Below, piece by piece: positions 1 through 10,515 of a stretch of DNA of 64,000 nucleotides. Both the position numbers and the translations under genes were made by a program. The DNA is taken from the NCBI RefSeq assembly GCF_024713975.1, contig NC_091111.1, positions 10,489,001 to 10,553,000 on the forward strand, in the 5' to 3' direction. The notes beneath the pieces were generated by a model that did no database searches, had not been told where the DNA came from, and was given only the letters and a program-made list of their open reading frames with translations. The stretch comes from Paralichthys olivaceus. Lineage: Eukaryota; Chordata; Actinopteri; Pleuronectiformes; Paralichthyidae. Position 1 is the stretch's first letter, and each line of letters begins with the position of its first letter.

Positions 1-406
1 CTTGATTTACTAAACATAAAATGATAGTTAGAGCTAATATTTTACTGATTCTGACTCAATCAATAGCCGCCCAGCCCAGTGTTTCTACTGTGTCTATAAT
101 TTCAGATAAGTGCCGGGAAACTGCTGTTATCAGTGGTGAACCTCCTGAAAATGTTTCTGGTCCTGGTTGATGAGTCACAATGTTCATCTGTACCTGAGTC
201 ATAATACTGTGAGATTAACAGTTAAAACATGTCGTCACCAGTTTTTCAGGTTTTGCAGCACCAGAAAGTGGAGGTGGAGGTTTACCAGTCAGGATATTTA
301 TCTTCTTTCTTTGTCTTTGTTTGTCATAAAGCAAGCAGGTTGTAGCAAACATATGAGATTATAAGCAGACGTTTAAAGACTTTCTCTTTGTTGCTGTGTT
401 TTCCAG
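1..406 (+). other. slc2a12: slc2a12 intron (partial)
   Basis: This is noncoding sequence before the splice acceptor at 405-406, where a pyrimidine-rich tract ends in TTTTCCAG. I see no conserved reading frame or repeat of note in it. It is inferred to be the intron preceding the penultimate exon of slc2a12; the earlier exons lie outside the window. Confidence 0.7.
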
Positions 407-802
407 AAAGGATTGGTGTTCCCAATGTGATGTTCCTCTACTCCGCCATGAGCTTTGTTCTCCTGGTGTTTGTCATCCTCTGCGTGCCTGAAACCAAAGG
501 TCGCACTCTGGAAGAGATATCAAAAGAACTGGCCAAGAAGTGAGCATCAGCTTTCACGTCACCTCATTGTTATGGTTTTTATCTTGTGAACTACTTTGTG
601 AAATCCATCTCTTTTATCTTCCCCCTCTCCTCCCTCTGTTTTTGTCAGGAAGCATTTCCAGGTGAATATCTGTCAACAGGTCCAGCCTAAGGAGAGTCTG
701 ATCAGCGGCAGCACCACGCCAGAGGTGCCGGCGAACAACTGTGACATCTTACCAACTGTGGACCTCAGTCGAGCTGAAGCATTCAGGAAAACTAATATTT
801 AA
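407..802 (+). CDS. slc2a12: GLUT12-type sugar transporter, last two coding exons (partial)
   Basis: This is the C-terminal end of a facilitative hexose transporter of the major facilitator superfamily (class III GLUT, a plasma-membrane and endomembrane protein). Exons are 407-539 and 649-802, with acceptors TTCCAG and TTGTCAG, donor AA/GTGAGC, and stop TAA at 800-802. The first exon encodes the final hydrophobic helix, then the family motif PETKG followed by RTLEEISKELAKK. The second encodes a hydrophilic cytoplasmic tail of about 50 residues ending in AFRKTNI. The PETKG motif just after the last helix is diagnostic of SLC2 sugar transporters. Assignment to GLUT12 rests on resemblance of the ISxELAK...NIC segment to GLUT12 and on tbpl1 being the next gene, as in other vertebrates. 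Earlier exons are outside the window, so the rest of the protein cannot be judged. Confidence 0.85.
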
Positions 803-879
803 GTAGCCCTCTTCAGAATCTGGTGTCATGCATCTGTACATACCTGCAGCTGGTTTTTAATAACCTGCCTTTAGACATG

Positions 880-1310
880 CACTGAACTCCGGACGTTTTC
901 CAGACATTTTTCAGATGGGCTGTATGTGAAAACGCAAATGTCCGAGCCAGTTGCCCTGTAAAGCGATTCCATGTGAGAATACAGCAGGAAAATGTCCAGA
1001 AAAAAGCTCAAGTTGATGACGTTTCTAATACGCAAGAGATGCACAACTGGAAGAAAACAAATATCTCAGAAGTGCCATACACGTAGATACACTGAAGCAG
1101 GACATGCTGCAAAAAACCATGCGATTTCTGTAGCCAAATTTCTACATCATGTCGTGCCTCCTGCTCTACCTAGACGCCACCCCTCGCCTGATCATTCCGG
1201 ACAGTTTCCTGTTGTCGTGACGCAGATTATATCCTTCTACGTTCTTCATATGTGAAAGAAAAACTCAAAAGAATGTCTACACCCAATTTTCTGGACATTT
1301 TCCAATATTC
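880..1310 (-). repeat. Dispersed repeat inside the slc2a12 3'UTR (antisense)
   Basis: Reverse-strand homologue of 34720-34875, best aligned over about 1140-1260. It is the likely source of the short open frame near 992-1255, which has no recognisable protein. Its outer limits are uncertain. Confidence 0.5.
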
Positions 1311-2124
1311 ATGTCTGAAAAGAGCTGTAATGTCTCATTCAAATACAGGTAGTTTCTTCTAGCTTCCTTAGCATAAGGAACATAATGATGGTGAAAATTA
1401 CACAACACAACACAGTTGAATTAAAAAAAGTAGCTCAGGGTTCACACTTGCTTGTTAAAAATCAAGAGATGCAATATCCATGTGGGGTTTTATGAAAATC
1501 ATTACAATCACCATTGGCGTTATCTTAATAAAAAAAAGTAAACTGTGATTGAATGTGAGATTATATAAAATATACACAATATGATTTTTTTTTTACATCT
1601 TTATTCCATTTGAATATTGTCCCAATGCTGAAAGGGAGTTTTCACCTTAGCCTCAAACCAGTCACACCATCTATGTTCCAGGATGTATTGTGACCTGAAA
1701 TGACACAGATGTGTGTTTGTGTGTCTGTGAGTGAGTGAGAAGTCTCAGGAAGAGCTGTGTGTTTCATTTACATTCAATGGGAACAAGCTATAGATAATGA
1801 ATGAGCACAACAGGCTCCACTGTTTTACTGCTGAATCCTCACAAACTAGAAATCAAGGAAAACATACTGAATCCACCAGGGTAAATAATTTATTAACAAG
1901 TTCTGTTGCGGTGTGAGTGTTTTTTTGTTTTTTTTACTTTGTCAGCGATGCCAAATGAAACATAGTTGATTATTAATTAAGTTGAATGTCTTGCAGTGAG
2001 AAAACAATAATGCACATCTGAATCTGTACTTTTGAATGTAGAGATGTATTTAAGTCAGTCACATTGAAAAATCTTGGTAAACCATTTAAAGACTATTCAG
2101 CTGAAACTGGTGAATACAATCTGT

Positions 2125-2130
2125 AATAAA
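2125..2130 (+). promoter_or_regulatory. slc2a12: Poly(A) signal AATAAA, slc2a12
   Basis: A canonical AATAAA hexamer about 1.3 kb downstream of the slc2a12 stop. It lies about 55-75 bp from the poly(A) signals of the convergent tbpl1 gene, so the two 3' ends nearly meet. Confidence 0.5.
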
Positions 2131-2149
2131 GACAAATGGAAAAAGAAAT

Positions 2150-3675
2150 ATTAAAGTAAGTAGGAGAGAGTTTGGCTTGTTTTTTTATTAACCTTTATTA
2201 ATTTATACAAAATACAAAACTCCGAACAAGTGTCACAAATCCTCAGTTGACCCTGGTTCAAAAAGACACCATCCCACATATTTCAAACAACATGTCAAAG
2301 ATATTTTACAACATCTCTCTCATCACTTGCATTAATTATATGTACACGCGTGTTACCTCGATGGACGTCAGCAGCTATGATACAACAAAGACTAGTTTCC
2401 ACTGAGAAGTATTTATTTTCACTGTCATTTAAAAGAAGGATATACTATGGAAGGTTTGGCATCAGTGTGATATCAACACATCCTCTTTAAAACACTGTTA
2501 GCAATCATACAGTATGTTGCAGTTTATAAACCACCGGTCAGACAGATGACATTTCAAACTGCTGTACAGCTTTGTATGACAGACCAGAGCTGACGCCATC
2601 ACATTAAAATCCTTTTTTCACAACGAGTTTCCACTTTGACCTTTGTCCTGAACAATTCTGGACCATTTTCATAGCTTTTAATACCTCCACCTGTTACAAA
2701 GCTGAAGAAGTGTTTTTTCTCAGTGCCACTTTTTACCTTAGTGACCACTCCCAAGTTGTGTTGAGCAAGAGCAGGTCTACAGCTCAATAATAAAATATTC
2801 TAAACCTTTTAAAAACAGTTCACAACTTCCAACACTTAGGACATCAATCGTATTTTGTACATTGTCCAACTTCACCTTAAAAGAACGGTTAAATATTAAA
2901 AATGATCAGGAAATGACGAGAAATTAAAATATCGACAGGAGATGAGTGCAATCTGATCCAACGCCACAGTTGTGAAACATGAACGCATTACTAGGGAACT
3001 GACGACCGAAGAAAATCAGGAAGTGTGCAACAATTAAAATCAGAGTGACAGCACATCATGAGCGGAAATATGCAGCTTTTAAAAGGACATCCCAGACTCA
3101 GTCCGTGGTTTTAACTGCTGTTTTCTCTTCATGCATAAATGTGCATAATACAGTGATGGCCTGTATTGGTGGGAACACATCTTCAAATAAATTGCGGACG
3201 GAGATTCTTCCTAAAAAAGCAGTAAATTGGACGTTTTGCGGTGTAAAGGGTAAAAGTTGAGATCTAAGCATTCAAATAGTTAAACTGTTGAAAGTTGGTC
3301 TTTCTGTGTCCATGCAAAAGCACCTAGAGCAAGTAAAGAGCGAGAGCAAAATACTTCCACCACCCTCCAGTGTGAGTCAGGTTCAGACGAGCAGTCTCTG
3401 GATTGGAAGACATTTGCACGTGTCGACTGTTAACATCACAAAAGCCACAGAATCCACAACAACACTGACATTTTTGTAAGATTTTAAGATTTCAAGTGGG
3501 GCTGCTGAGGTTCCAGGTGTTTAAATATGACCCGTCGATTATGTTTAAGACATCTGTGGATGGGCTGTTGCCATGTAGTGATAAAATCAAGCAAATGAAG
3601 TCCACAGATAAGGTGCTTCCTCAGTCTTGTCTTCTCTTTCACTTCGTCTTCTGTCTTCTTCGGCATGCATTTCCT
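2150..3675 (-). other. tbpl1: tbpl1 3' untranslated region (inferred)
   Basis: Noncoding sequence between the tbpl1 stop codon at 3676-3678 and the paired AATAAA signals at 2184-2199. I see no exon-like or repeat structure beyond ordinary AT-rich sequence. The extent is inferred from the signals only. Confidence 0.5.
2184..2199 (-). promoter_or_regulatory. tbpl1: Two poly(A) signals, tbpl1
   Basis: TTTATT occurs at 2194-2199 and 2184-2189 on the + strand, which reads AATAAA twice on the - strand, 10 bp apart. They lie about 1.48 kb beyond the tbpl1 stop and would end its transcript just before reaching the slc2a12 signal. Confidence 0.5.
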
Positions 3676-6508
3676 TTATTTGCGGAGGGGTTTCCTACAC
3701 TCAAACAGTAGCGGGTAGATTTGCTCCACAGCCGTGGCCACATTCTGAACATTTGGTCCTTCAGTTGGTCGGGGGATGGGGTAGGGCGTGCATAAGAACA
3801 AGTTTTGAGCACAATTAGAAAGCAGAAAAGTCACTTAAAGAAACAAAGAACCACAGATATAATCACAGTAGAGGAAGAAAACATCAACAACAGAACTTCC
3901 TTGTGTGGTAAGTTATGACTAATAAATGCTGTATAAACAGGGCAGACACTATTTCACTCTCGGGCAAAATTCCACAAGGATTAGGTTATTCACTAAGTGC
4001 TGTTCAGGTGTAGCGGACTATAAAAGTTACAATTGCCTGACCTCAATCATTTAAGATAGTGTGCCCTCCAGTGGTATATTAAGTGCGGTGAGAGAAATTC
4101 ATACCTGTAACTGTGATGCTGCCAGTGGAGAACACTTGAACAGTAGCCTTGATATTTTTGATCCTGTATGTGGCAGCCGGATGGAGCTCAGGTTCGTAAC
4201 TAAAACAAACACACAAAAATGAATACACAACCGACTTGAGGCTGTTTACAACATGTCAGTATTCCATCTGTTGTCATATAAACAAGTACATCAGGTTGTC
4301 AATCAGGCTTTCCACAACAACCTGCAGTCGGAAAAATCATGCATGATGTAGAAAATCATGTAATTTTGATAAAATATGGTACAGTAGGAGGTTTTTATAC
4401 ACCATCTCTTATTTCTAAAAGATGATTTGATGTATCGGACATTAGTTTGCTGAAAAGAGATTTTATACAGTAAAGTCACAGTGCAAGGCTGATGTATAGC
4501 GGCATTTTCCTCACATGACAGAGACCTGTTCCTTCAACATAGCTACCTGTTCTACAGTGAGTTTTCAATGCACCGTGAACACGGCTCTGCTGTGAAAAGC
4601 AGAGAGTAAATAAAGATAACTGGACTTAAACTAGTAGTCAGCTGCTTGGCAGCTTTCACCACTAGAGGTCAGCCTATACAAACAGGAAGTACTAATAAAG
4701 TCTAAAGATTTCTAAGACATGAACTGAGGGTGTCTGAAATGACTGACAATGAAAGTTAACTACGTCAGTGATTGTTCTTTGGCTTTATTGAATCTTAATT
4801 CATGACTCTAACTTGAACTTAAGTAAACATCATGAAGCACAGAAGATTCTGGACTGATATCTGAGGGGTATAGTCCAGGACACAGCAAAATCACAGTGTA
4901 TTAAATTAACTCTTAAGATTTCTCAACACTAATACATCAGGATAATAAGAATAAAAATATGATGATAACAGTGATTATTTGAATTTCTATCACACAAGGG
5001 TGGTGGTGATGTACAGGACTGTATTACCTGGCAATGGGGCGGTTGTTCTTTGTAAAGTCTATGAGGTGGACTGCAAAGGGCATGGAGCAAACTGCCAGCA
5101 CATTCACGACTTTGAAGGCTGAAAACCTCACCTGAACACACAACACACACACACAATGTCACACTTAATATGGATGCACACTTTTTAGCACCAAAAATTA
5201 AAAGAGGGCTCTTTTCTCTTATTCTTCAAGATTAAATGATGCTAGAATTCCTAAAGTTCAGCCTCATTTGTACCTGTAGTTGGAAACAAGTGATTTACTG
5301 AATATCCATTTTCATTATAGAGCAATCTGCAGGTTGCCTTGGTCACAAGCTGTTGTTTTCTAAGCAGCGAGTCATGAGATGATTTAAGCAAATGAGAAGT
5401 CAAACAAAACATAGACTCTACAGAGTCCAATGAAGCACAAAGCGGATTTTGTTCTTCAGAAAAAATGGTATTATATCTGTGGTTCCCTTTTACAAACTGA
5501 TGATCTGGAAAAACAGAATGTAGGTAAATATGACAATGAGACATATTCTTGATCACAGGGCCTATGATTTAAATAAATATTTAGAAATCATTAAGAATCA
5601 CCATTAAGAACATATTGTGGTATTTGGGGAAACATTTTTTGTGAGTTGTAATAAACAATTAAGAATTATTACAATATGATTTCAGATTTTTTTCCAATTT
5701 AACTCAATTTAACTGTAATGCAATACCTCAACAGTTATTTAAAATCTATATCTGCTTTTAAAATTTAAAATAATTATCTAGTTAGCATCGTATTTATGCT
5801 TCTAATCTGCACATATAAAAACGTTATAACTATTTTAATGCTGTTAACTAACAGCGATGTTATCATTCTCACCTTGAAGCCTAGTTTCTGCAGACAGCGT
5901 GCTAACCTGCGAGCACCACGCTTCGCATCATCCTCACTGAAAGAGAACAGGAGGGAGAACCAACATTTAGAATTTATACATAATGTATATATTTAAACAA
6001 GAAATGAAACACACAAACAGTTAACAGCAACATTAAGAATAACTGTAGGTTCAGCGCACTGGCAATGAAAGTCTTCACTGTGCTAATATGTGCTGGCTGA
6101 GTTACAGCATAGGTGTAATCGCTAGATCTAACCAGTGCCTTTTGTGTGGAAGGTTTTTACCTTGTTGCTCCAGTGCAGATGATTTTCCCTGAGGACCAAA
6201 TAGAGGCCGTTATCTTGGGCTTACGAAGCTTCATCAGGACTTTCTAAAAACAGAAAGACATGGTCCATTATCAAATCATAACATCAGCACAAAGATTTGA
6301 TAATACAGTGCGTTGTAAACATTTAAATATGTGACAGGAAAAATCTTTTCATTGCAGCATTTAGCTGCCTTACCCCAGCTTCTGGCTTATAGATGACGTT
6401 GACTCCCTTTAAGGCAATGGTGCGTAAGTTGAGGTGACACCTGGTCCTAAAGGTCGCCACCACATTGGTGATAATGATATCAAGTGCATCATCACTGCCG
6501 GAATCCAT
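3676..6508 (-). CDS. tbpl1: TBP-like protein 1 (TLP/TRF2), complete coding sequence in six exons
   Basis: This is a TATA-binding-protein paralogue, a nuclear factor known to bind TFIIA and TFIIB and to drive TATA-less promoters, with roles in spermiogenesis and early development. Coding exons on the - strand are 6508-6374, 6243-6161, 5936-5873, 5131-5028, 4199-4105 and 3758-3676. Together they give 564 nt, 187 aa plus stop, matching the usual length of about 186. All introns are GT-AG and phases close exactly. The protein opens MDSGSDDALDIIITNVV. The first TBP repeat (about residues 10-94) carries TRCHLNLRTIALKG and WSSGKIICTGAT; the second (about 95-187) carries VVNVLAVCSMPF, YEPELHPAATYRIK and FSTGSITVTGPNV. 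These are the duplicated saddle halves of the family. The start is the first in-frame ATG after the exon acceptor at 6622-6623; two out-of-frame upstream ATGs precede it. The stop lies in a divergent C-terminus, KPLRK. Confidence 0.95.
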
Positions 6509-6621
6509 GAGGAAGTGTGTGGTGCAGCCAAGATACCACAGGGGCTTTCTCCTCACACGTCCATCATCAACACCACCGTAACCACCATGTCATGGACGGT
6601 CGGACAGGGAGACAAGACTGG
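6374..6621 (-). other. tbpl1: tbpl1 exon with start codon and 5'UTR carrying two uORFs
   Basis: The exon is bounded by an acceptor reading TTTCCTTTTTACAG on the - strand, whose exon starts at 6621, and by the donor at 6373. The 113 nt before the ATG at 6508 hold two ATG-started short frames in different phases: one ending in TGA after 8 codons, the other after 11 codons (MVVTVVLMMDV). Both end before the main start. There is no in-frame upstream ATG. Confidence 0.55.
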
Positions 6622-7965
6622 CTGTAAAAAGGAAAGGGCCCATGCTTTTTAGTATTTGAAGGATTTGAAATAATTAACTTTACAGCTTGAGACAAACTTT
6701 ATTTTTTAATTTTTCAGTCAGTATTTTTAAACACACACTGTATATACAAAAGTGATATAGTGAGTAATATGTATAGTTTACTCAGACCAAAGTCACAAAG
6801 TGCAGCACATAAATAAAATGACACCAGAATTTAGTGACGCACAATAAACACATGCAATAAAAGTCAGTGAACAACATGCAACAGAAACTGTGAGAGGATT
6901 ATTTTTTCAATTGGGTATGTATGACAACCAGTGAGCCCGGGTCAATGGACCTGAGTGACCTACTTGCATGGTATGGATGAAGCAGGAGCCTGACCATGCA
7001 ATGCTCTGTGTGTGAAAACATTTATCTTGAGCTGAAATGTGAATTTGATGGAAAGCCAGTGGAAGGGTGTTCAGATGAGTGTGATAAGAGAAAACCTGGG
7101 GGACCAGTCCAGCAGCCCCTCTGGTGTAATGGCCCTCTCAGTATCTATTTTAATAATATATTTACCACACAAATCATTTCAATTGTCTTTTCATTGAGAT
7201 AGGCACATGCAGTGTAATGAACCAGCACATAGAGACAGTCCCTGTGTGAGTGCAGCTGTACTTACAGTAAACCTGTATCAAAATATACAAATGCTGGGGA
7301 GGGTCTGGCAGCACCAGTTGATCTGGTTCTCCAACTCTGTGGTCTCCTCTACGTCAGATTTCGGGAGTGGCGGTCAAAACACGAATCACACGTGCATCTG
7401 CAAAATATGTGGGAGCTATTAGTTCAGACATTTCACAGAATCACCTTTAAAAGGTCCTTCCTAATGCAATTCTTTGCAATGTTGTCCATGTACCAACGTT
7501 AACGGACGCTAGCCTGATACGTTAGCCACTCCCGGTGCTGTGTTTAGCTGCTTAGCAACGCAACTGATGTACATGTTTGGGGAAATGATGCTAGCTAATG
7601 TCTCCAGGCGTCTGCGAGTCATTCATAACAAACTCATTTAGCATAACTGAATTAACTACCTGTCTGCGCCGGTGTCCGGTTCAGTGACGACAACCAATAA
7701 ACAACGGACACAACAGCGATGATGTAGTGAAGACAGGCTACCCGTTAGCTAGCAACAAAGAAAAGTGCCCCAGCAATAATGAACGAAAAGTTGTTAGCTT
7801 CGCTAGCTTAGCAGGCTAGCAGTCAACCGTCACACCGAGGACGGGCTAGTTCCGCTGTTACCCGCGGGCTGTGCGTGTTGCCTGGACGTGTGCGTGTGAA
7901 GCGTGATGTTTAAATGTCTCGCTCCCTCCTCGGCTCATTGAGGTGAAACCAAAACACAAACTCAC

Positions 7966-8096
7966 CAGTTAACGGTGAATCTTTGTGGACAAGCCTCTTC
8001 CTCCTCACACGCACCAGACGGTTACCGACTTCCGCTTTCAGATTTCACAATAAAACCAGCTGACCTCGTGAACTTCCGAAGGACGACAACTTCCGG
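7966..8096 (-). promoter_or_regulatory. tbpl1: Probable tbpl1 promoter and noncoding first exon
   Basis: A strong donor on the - strand, ACTG/GTGAGT, has its exon end at 7966 and could splice to the acceptor at 6622-6623. Just upstream are three ETS-type cores: ACTTCCGG at 8089-8096 (CCGGAAGT on the - strand), ACTTCCG at 8072-8078 and ACTTCCG at 8028-8034. No TATA box is evident. This fits a TATA-less housekeeping promoter. The transcription start is not determined by sequence alone. Confidence 0.45.
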
Positions 8097-8404
8097 GCAC
8101 AACTTTCAAAATGATACACAAAAGTATAAACATACCAGCCGAAAGATACAGGATTGAAGATGTATTGAGAATACATCAGAGGTTTGTAGAAAAAACTGAA
8201 GATACACATGTCCAATGATTTCATCCATATCTTGTTTTAAAGTCAATGTTTCAACAGACCTGCAAGGAATCTGTTGCTGCTAAGAGACTGTACATTTTAC
8301 AGTCATGCTTGTAAAGATTGCAACTTTTTTTTAAATATATCTCGGGTAGGCCAAAACCCAAATACATGGGGCTTCATCAATATCTACATTTAGTAGAAGA
8401 GGTC

Positions 8405-8744
8405 TTAAAGGTCCAGTGTGTAAGATTTAGGTGAAAGAAATTTAATGTAGAATAATCCTCATGAAGTTTTCATGAGTTCTTTTCATCTAAATTGTATGAA
8501 TTATGGTTTTGTTTACCTCAGAAAAGGCCCTTTATATTTAAATACTTAATATTTACCTCTCTACGGAGGCCACCGTGTTTTTTACATTAATCCAGACTGG
8601 ACAAACTAAACACCTTTTGAGTTTTTATGAACACTGAAGCTACCACAGGTTCTTTTCCATGTTTGGAAGGGGAGGGTGAGATGAGGGGTGTTCAGCTGCA
8701 ACATGCAACTTCAACACTAGATGTCACAAAATTGTGCCTTTAAA
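8405..8744 (+). mobile_element. Short non-autonomous DNA-transposon-like repeat, copy 1
   Basis: The element starts TTAAAGGTCCAGTGTGTAAG and ends near TGTGCCTTTAAA, a degraded inverted terminus. It carries an interior seen again at 8889-9218, with long shared blocks such as CCAGACTGGACAAACTAAAC and AACATGCAACTTC. It has no coding capacity. The terminal inverted-repeat style and length of about 340 bp suggest a MITE. I recognise it as a repeat common in percomorph fish but cannot name the family. Confidence 0.6.
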
Positions 8745-8888
8745 TAAAAGTCTAAAGTGACTTTAGAAGTATTTATAAATGTTTTTTAGGCAAATGTTAT
8801 GAATGCAGGACTTAAATTGAATTGAGGAGGTAAAGTTTCACTTCTCTCAAGATGACATTCAATTAATTGCATTAAATGTATAAAATTA

Positions 8889-9218
8889 TTAAAGGTTCAG
8901 TGTGTAAGATTCTGGTGAAAGGGATCTATTGGAAGAAATTTAATCTAAAGTACTTGTAGTGATGTTCTCACCACTGTGTAATCATCAAAACATTTTGAAT
9001 TGTTGTTTTCTTTACCCTAGAATGGGCCCTTTATATTTAAATACTTTCTATTTACATTGGGAGCGGGTCCTCTCGCTGCCAGACTGGACAAACTAAACAC
9101 CTTTTGAGTTTTTATGACAACTGAAGGCGACCACAGGTTCTTTTTTATATTTTGAAGAGAGGGGTGAGGTGAGGGGTATTGAGCTGCAACATGCAACTTC
9201 ACCACTAGATGTCACTAA
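8889..9218 (+). mobile_element. Short non-autonomous DNA-transposon-like repeat, copy 2
   Basis: A second copy of the 8405-8744 repeat, in the same orientation, beginning TTAAAGGTTCAGTGTGTAAG. It keeps a segment (GGGCCCTTTATATTTAAATA onward) in fuller form than copy 1. It ends abruptly after the ACTAGATGTCACTAA block, so the right terminus is missing. The two copies are separated by about 145 bp. Confidence 0.6.
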
Positions 9219-10083
9219 CTCTGTTAGTTGAAAAAAAATACAATTAAATGGGAAAAAAAGCATGAACTCTTCACTTGACAAAATCCAACTTTTATATACA
9301 AAGTGATCCAGAACATGATTGATATATGATAAAGCTGCTTACCAAGAAGGCCTTGCACAGCAACAAGTAGGGTTGGTATCTTGCTGCAATGTAAATAATG
9401 GGGGATGTCAAGGTGGGAAAATAAATTCCATAGTTTCAACATTATTTAAAAGGGCTTTTATCTCAATGTTAACAATAAACTGTGAGTCGTTAAAAATCAT
9501 AGACCTCGTAAGGGTTAAAGTGTTCGTTGACTTTAACCAAAATCTGTGTCCACAAATTTGTCTTTGCCGTCGTCTCTGCCTGCCAATATTACACTTAACA
9601 GGCTTATATTAACACCATTTCTAGACAACAATGTGTGACTTCTTTCAATGTTTACGGTGTATTGACATCTACGCTATCTGGATTAGTAACATCTCCAAGT
9701 AAAACGAGCACATCTGGTCAGTAAGCGCTCCACAGGGAATTCTGGACGGGCTTACAAAGAGGAGAGAGGAGTAAAGTTTGGAGGCGGCCGGGGAATGTTT
9801 GTGTTATCAATGAGAGAATTTGCAGCCGTTACTGTGGCTCATGAATGAATTTAGTGAATGAGCGCTGCCCTGAGGTGTCGCTGTCACGACCTGTGATGAT
9901 TGTGACCTTTAGATGGAGTGATCACAACTTTATGAGAATTTGTCATGTTTTTAAGTTGATCTGATTTGTTCTGCCTTATGTGGATTTGGAAAACGCTGCA
10001 TGACACTGATAAGAATGACATATAATCTTTATGAGATAAAGTTGTGTAAACTAAACACAGCTTTGGATGTGTTTGAGTCTATG

Positions 10084-10085
<2 letters not shown>

Positions 10086-10135
<50 letters not shown>
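10086..10135. repeat. (AC)n microsatellite
   Basis: About 25 uninterrupted AC dinucleotides. Any open frame through it is a product of the repeat. Confidence 0.95.
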
Positions 10136-10136
<1 letters not shown>

Positions 10137-10481
10137 GTCTCTGTGCATGTAACATCAGTGACTTATTTCTTGCTTATATATATTTGCGCATTATAAACCA
10201 GCTCTTCTGTCGAAGCCGCTGCATACACTTCTCCCTCCTGGCCCGCGGCCAAACAAAACAGAAAAATAGCTTCTTTATGATTCAGCCCTGTTGTTATTGT
10301 TCTTCCTCCCTGGTTACCAAATTGTCTCTTTCCTCCTCTCATTTAATCCTCCTGGGGGAAATATAGCCTTGTAATTCACATCCATCCTCCACAAGAGCCT
10401 TGTTCAGATGTCCCAAGTTGTTTACTATAAAGGTTTAGATTTGGAGCAGGTTAGAAGAGTCAGGCCGCAAAGCATTGTTGG

Positions 10482-10483
<2 letters not shown>

Positions 10484-10514
<31 letters not shown>
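10484..10514. repeat. (TG)n microsatellite
   Basis: About 15 uninterrupted TG dinucleotides. Confidence 0.9.

Positions 10515-10515
<1 letters not shown>

Larger units (their letters stand above)
803..2150 (+). other. slc2a12: slc2a12 3' untranslated region (inferred)
   Basis: Noncoding, AT-rich sequence runs from the slc2a12 stop codon to an AATAAA at 2125-2130, which I take as the poly(A) signal. No other gene lies here. Part of it (about 880-1310) matches, in antisense orientation, a dispersed repeat also present at 34720-34875. The 3' end is inferred from the signal, not observed in RNA. Confidence 0.55.
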
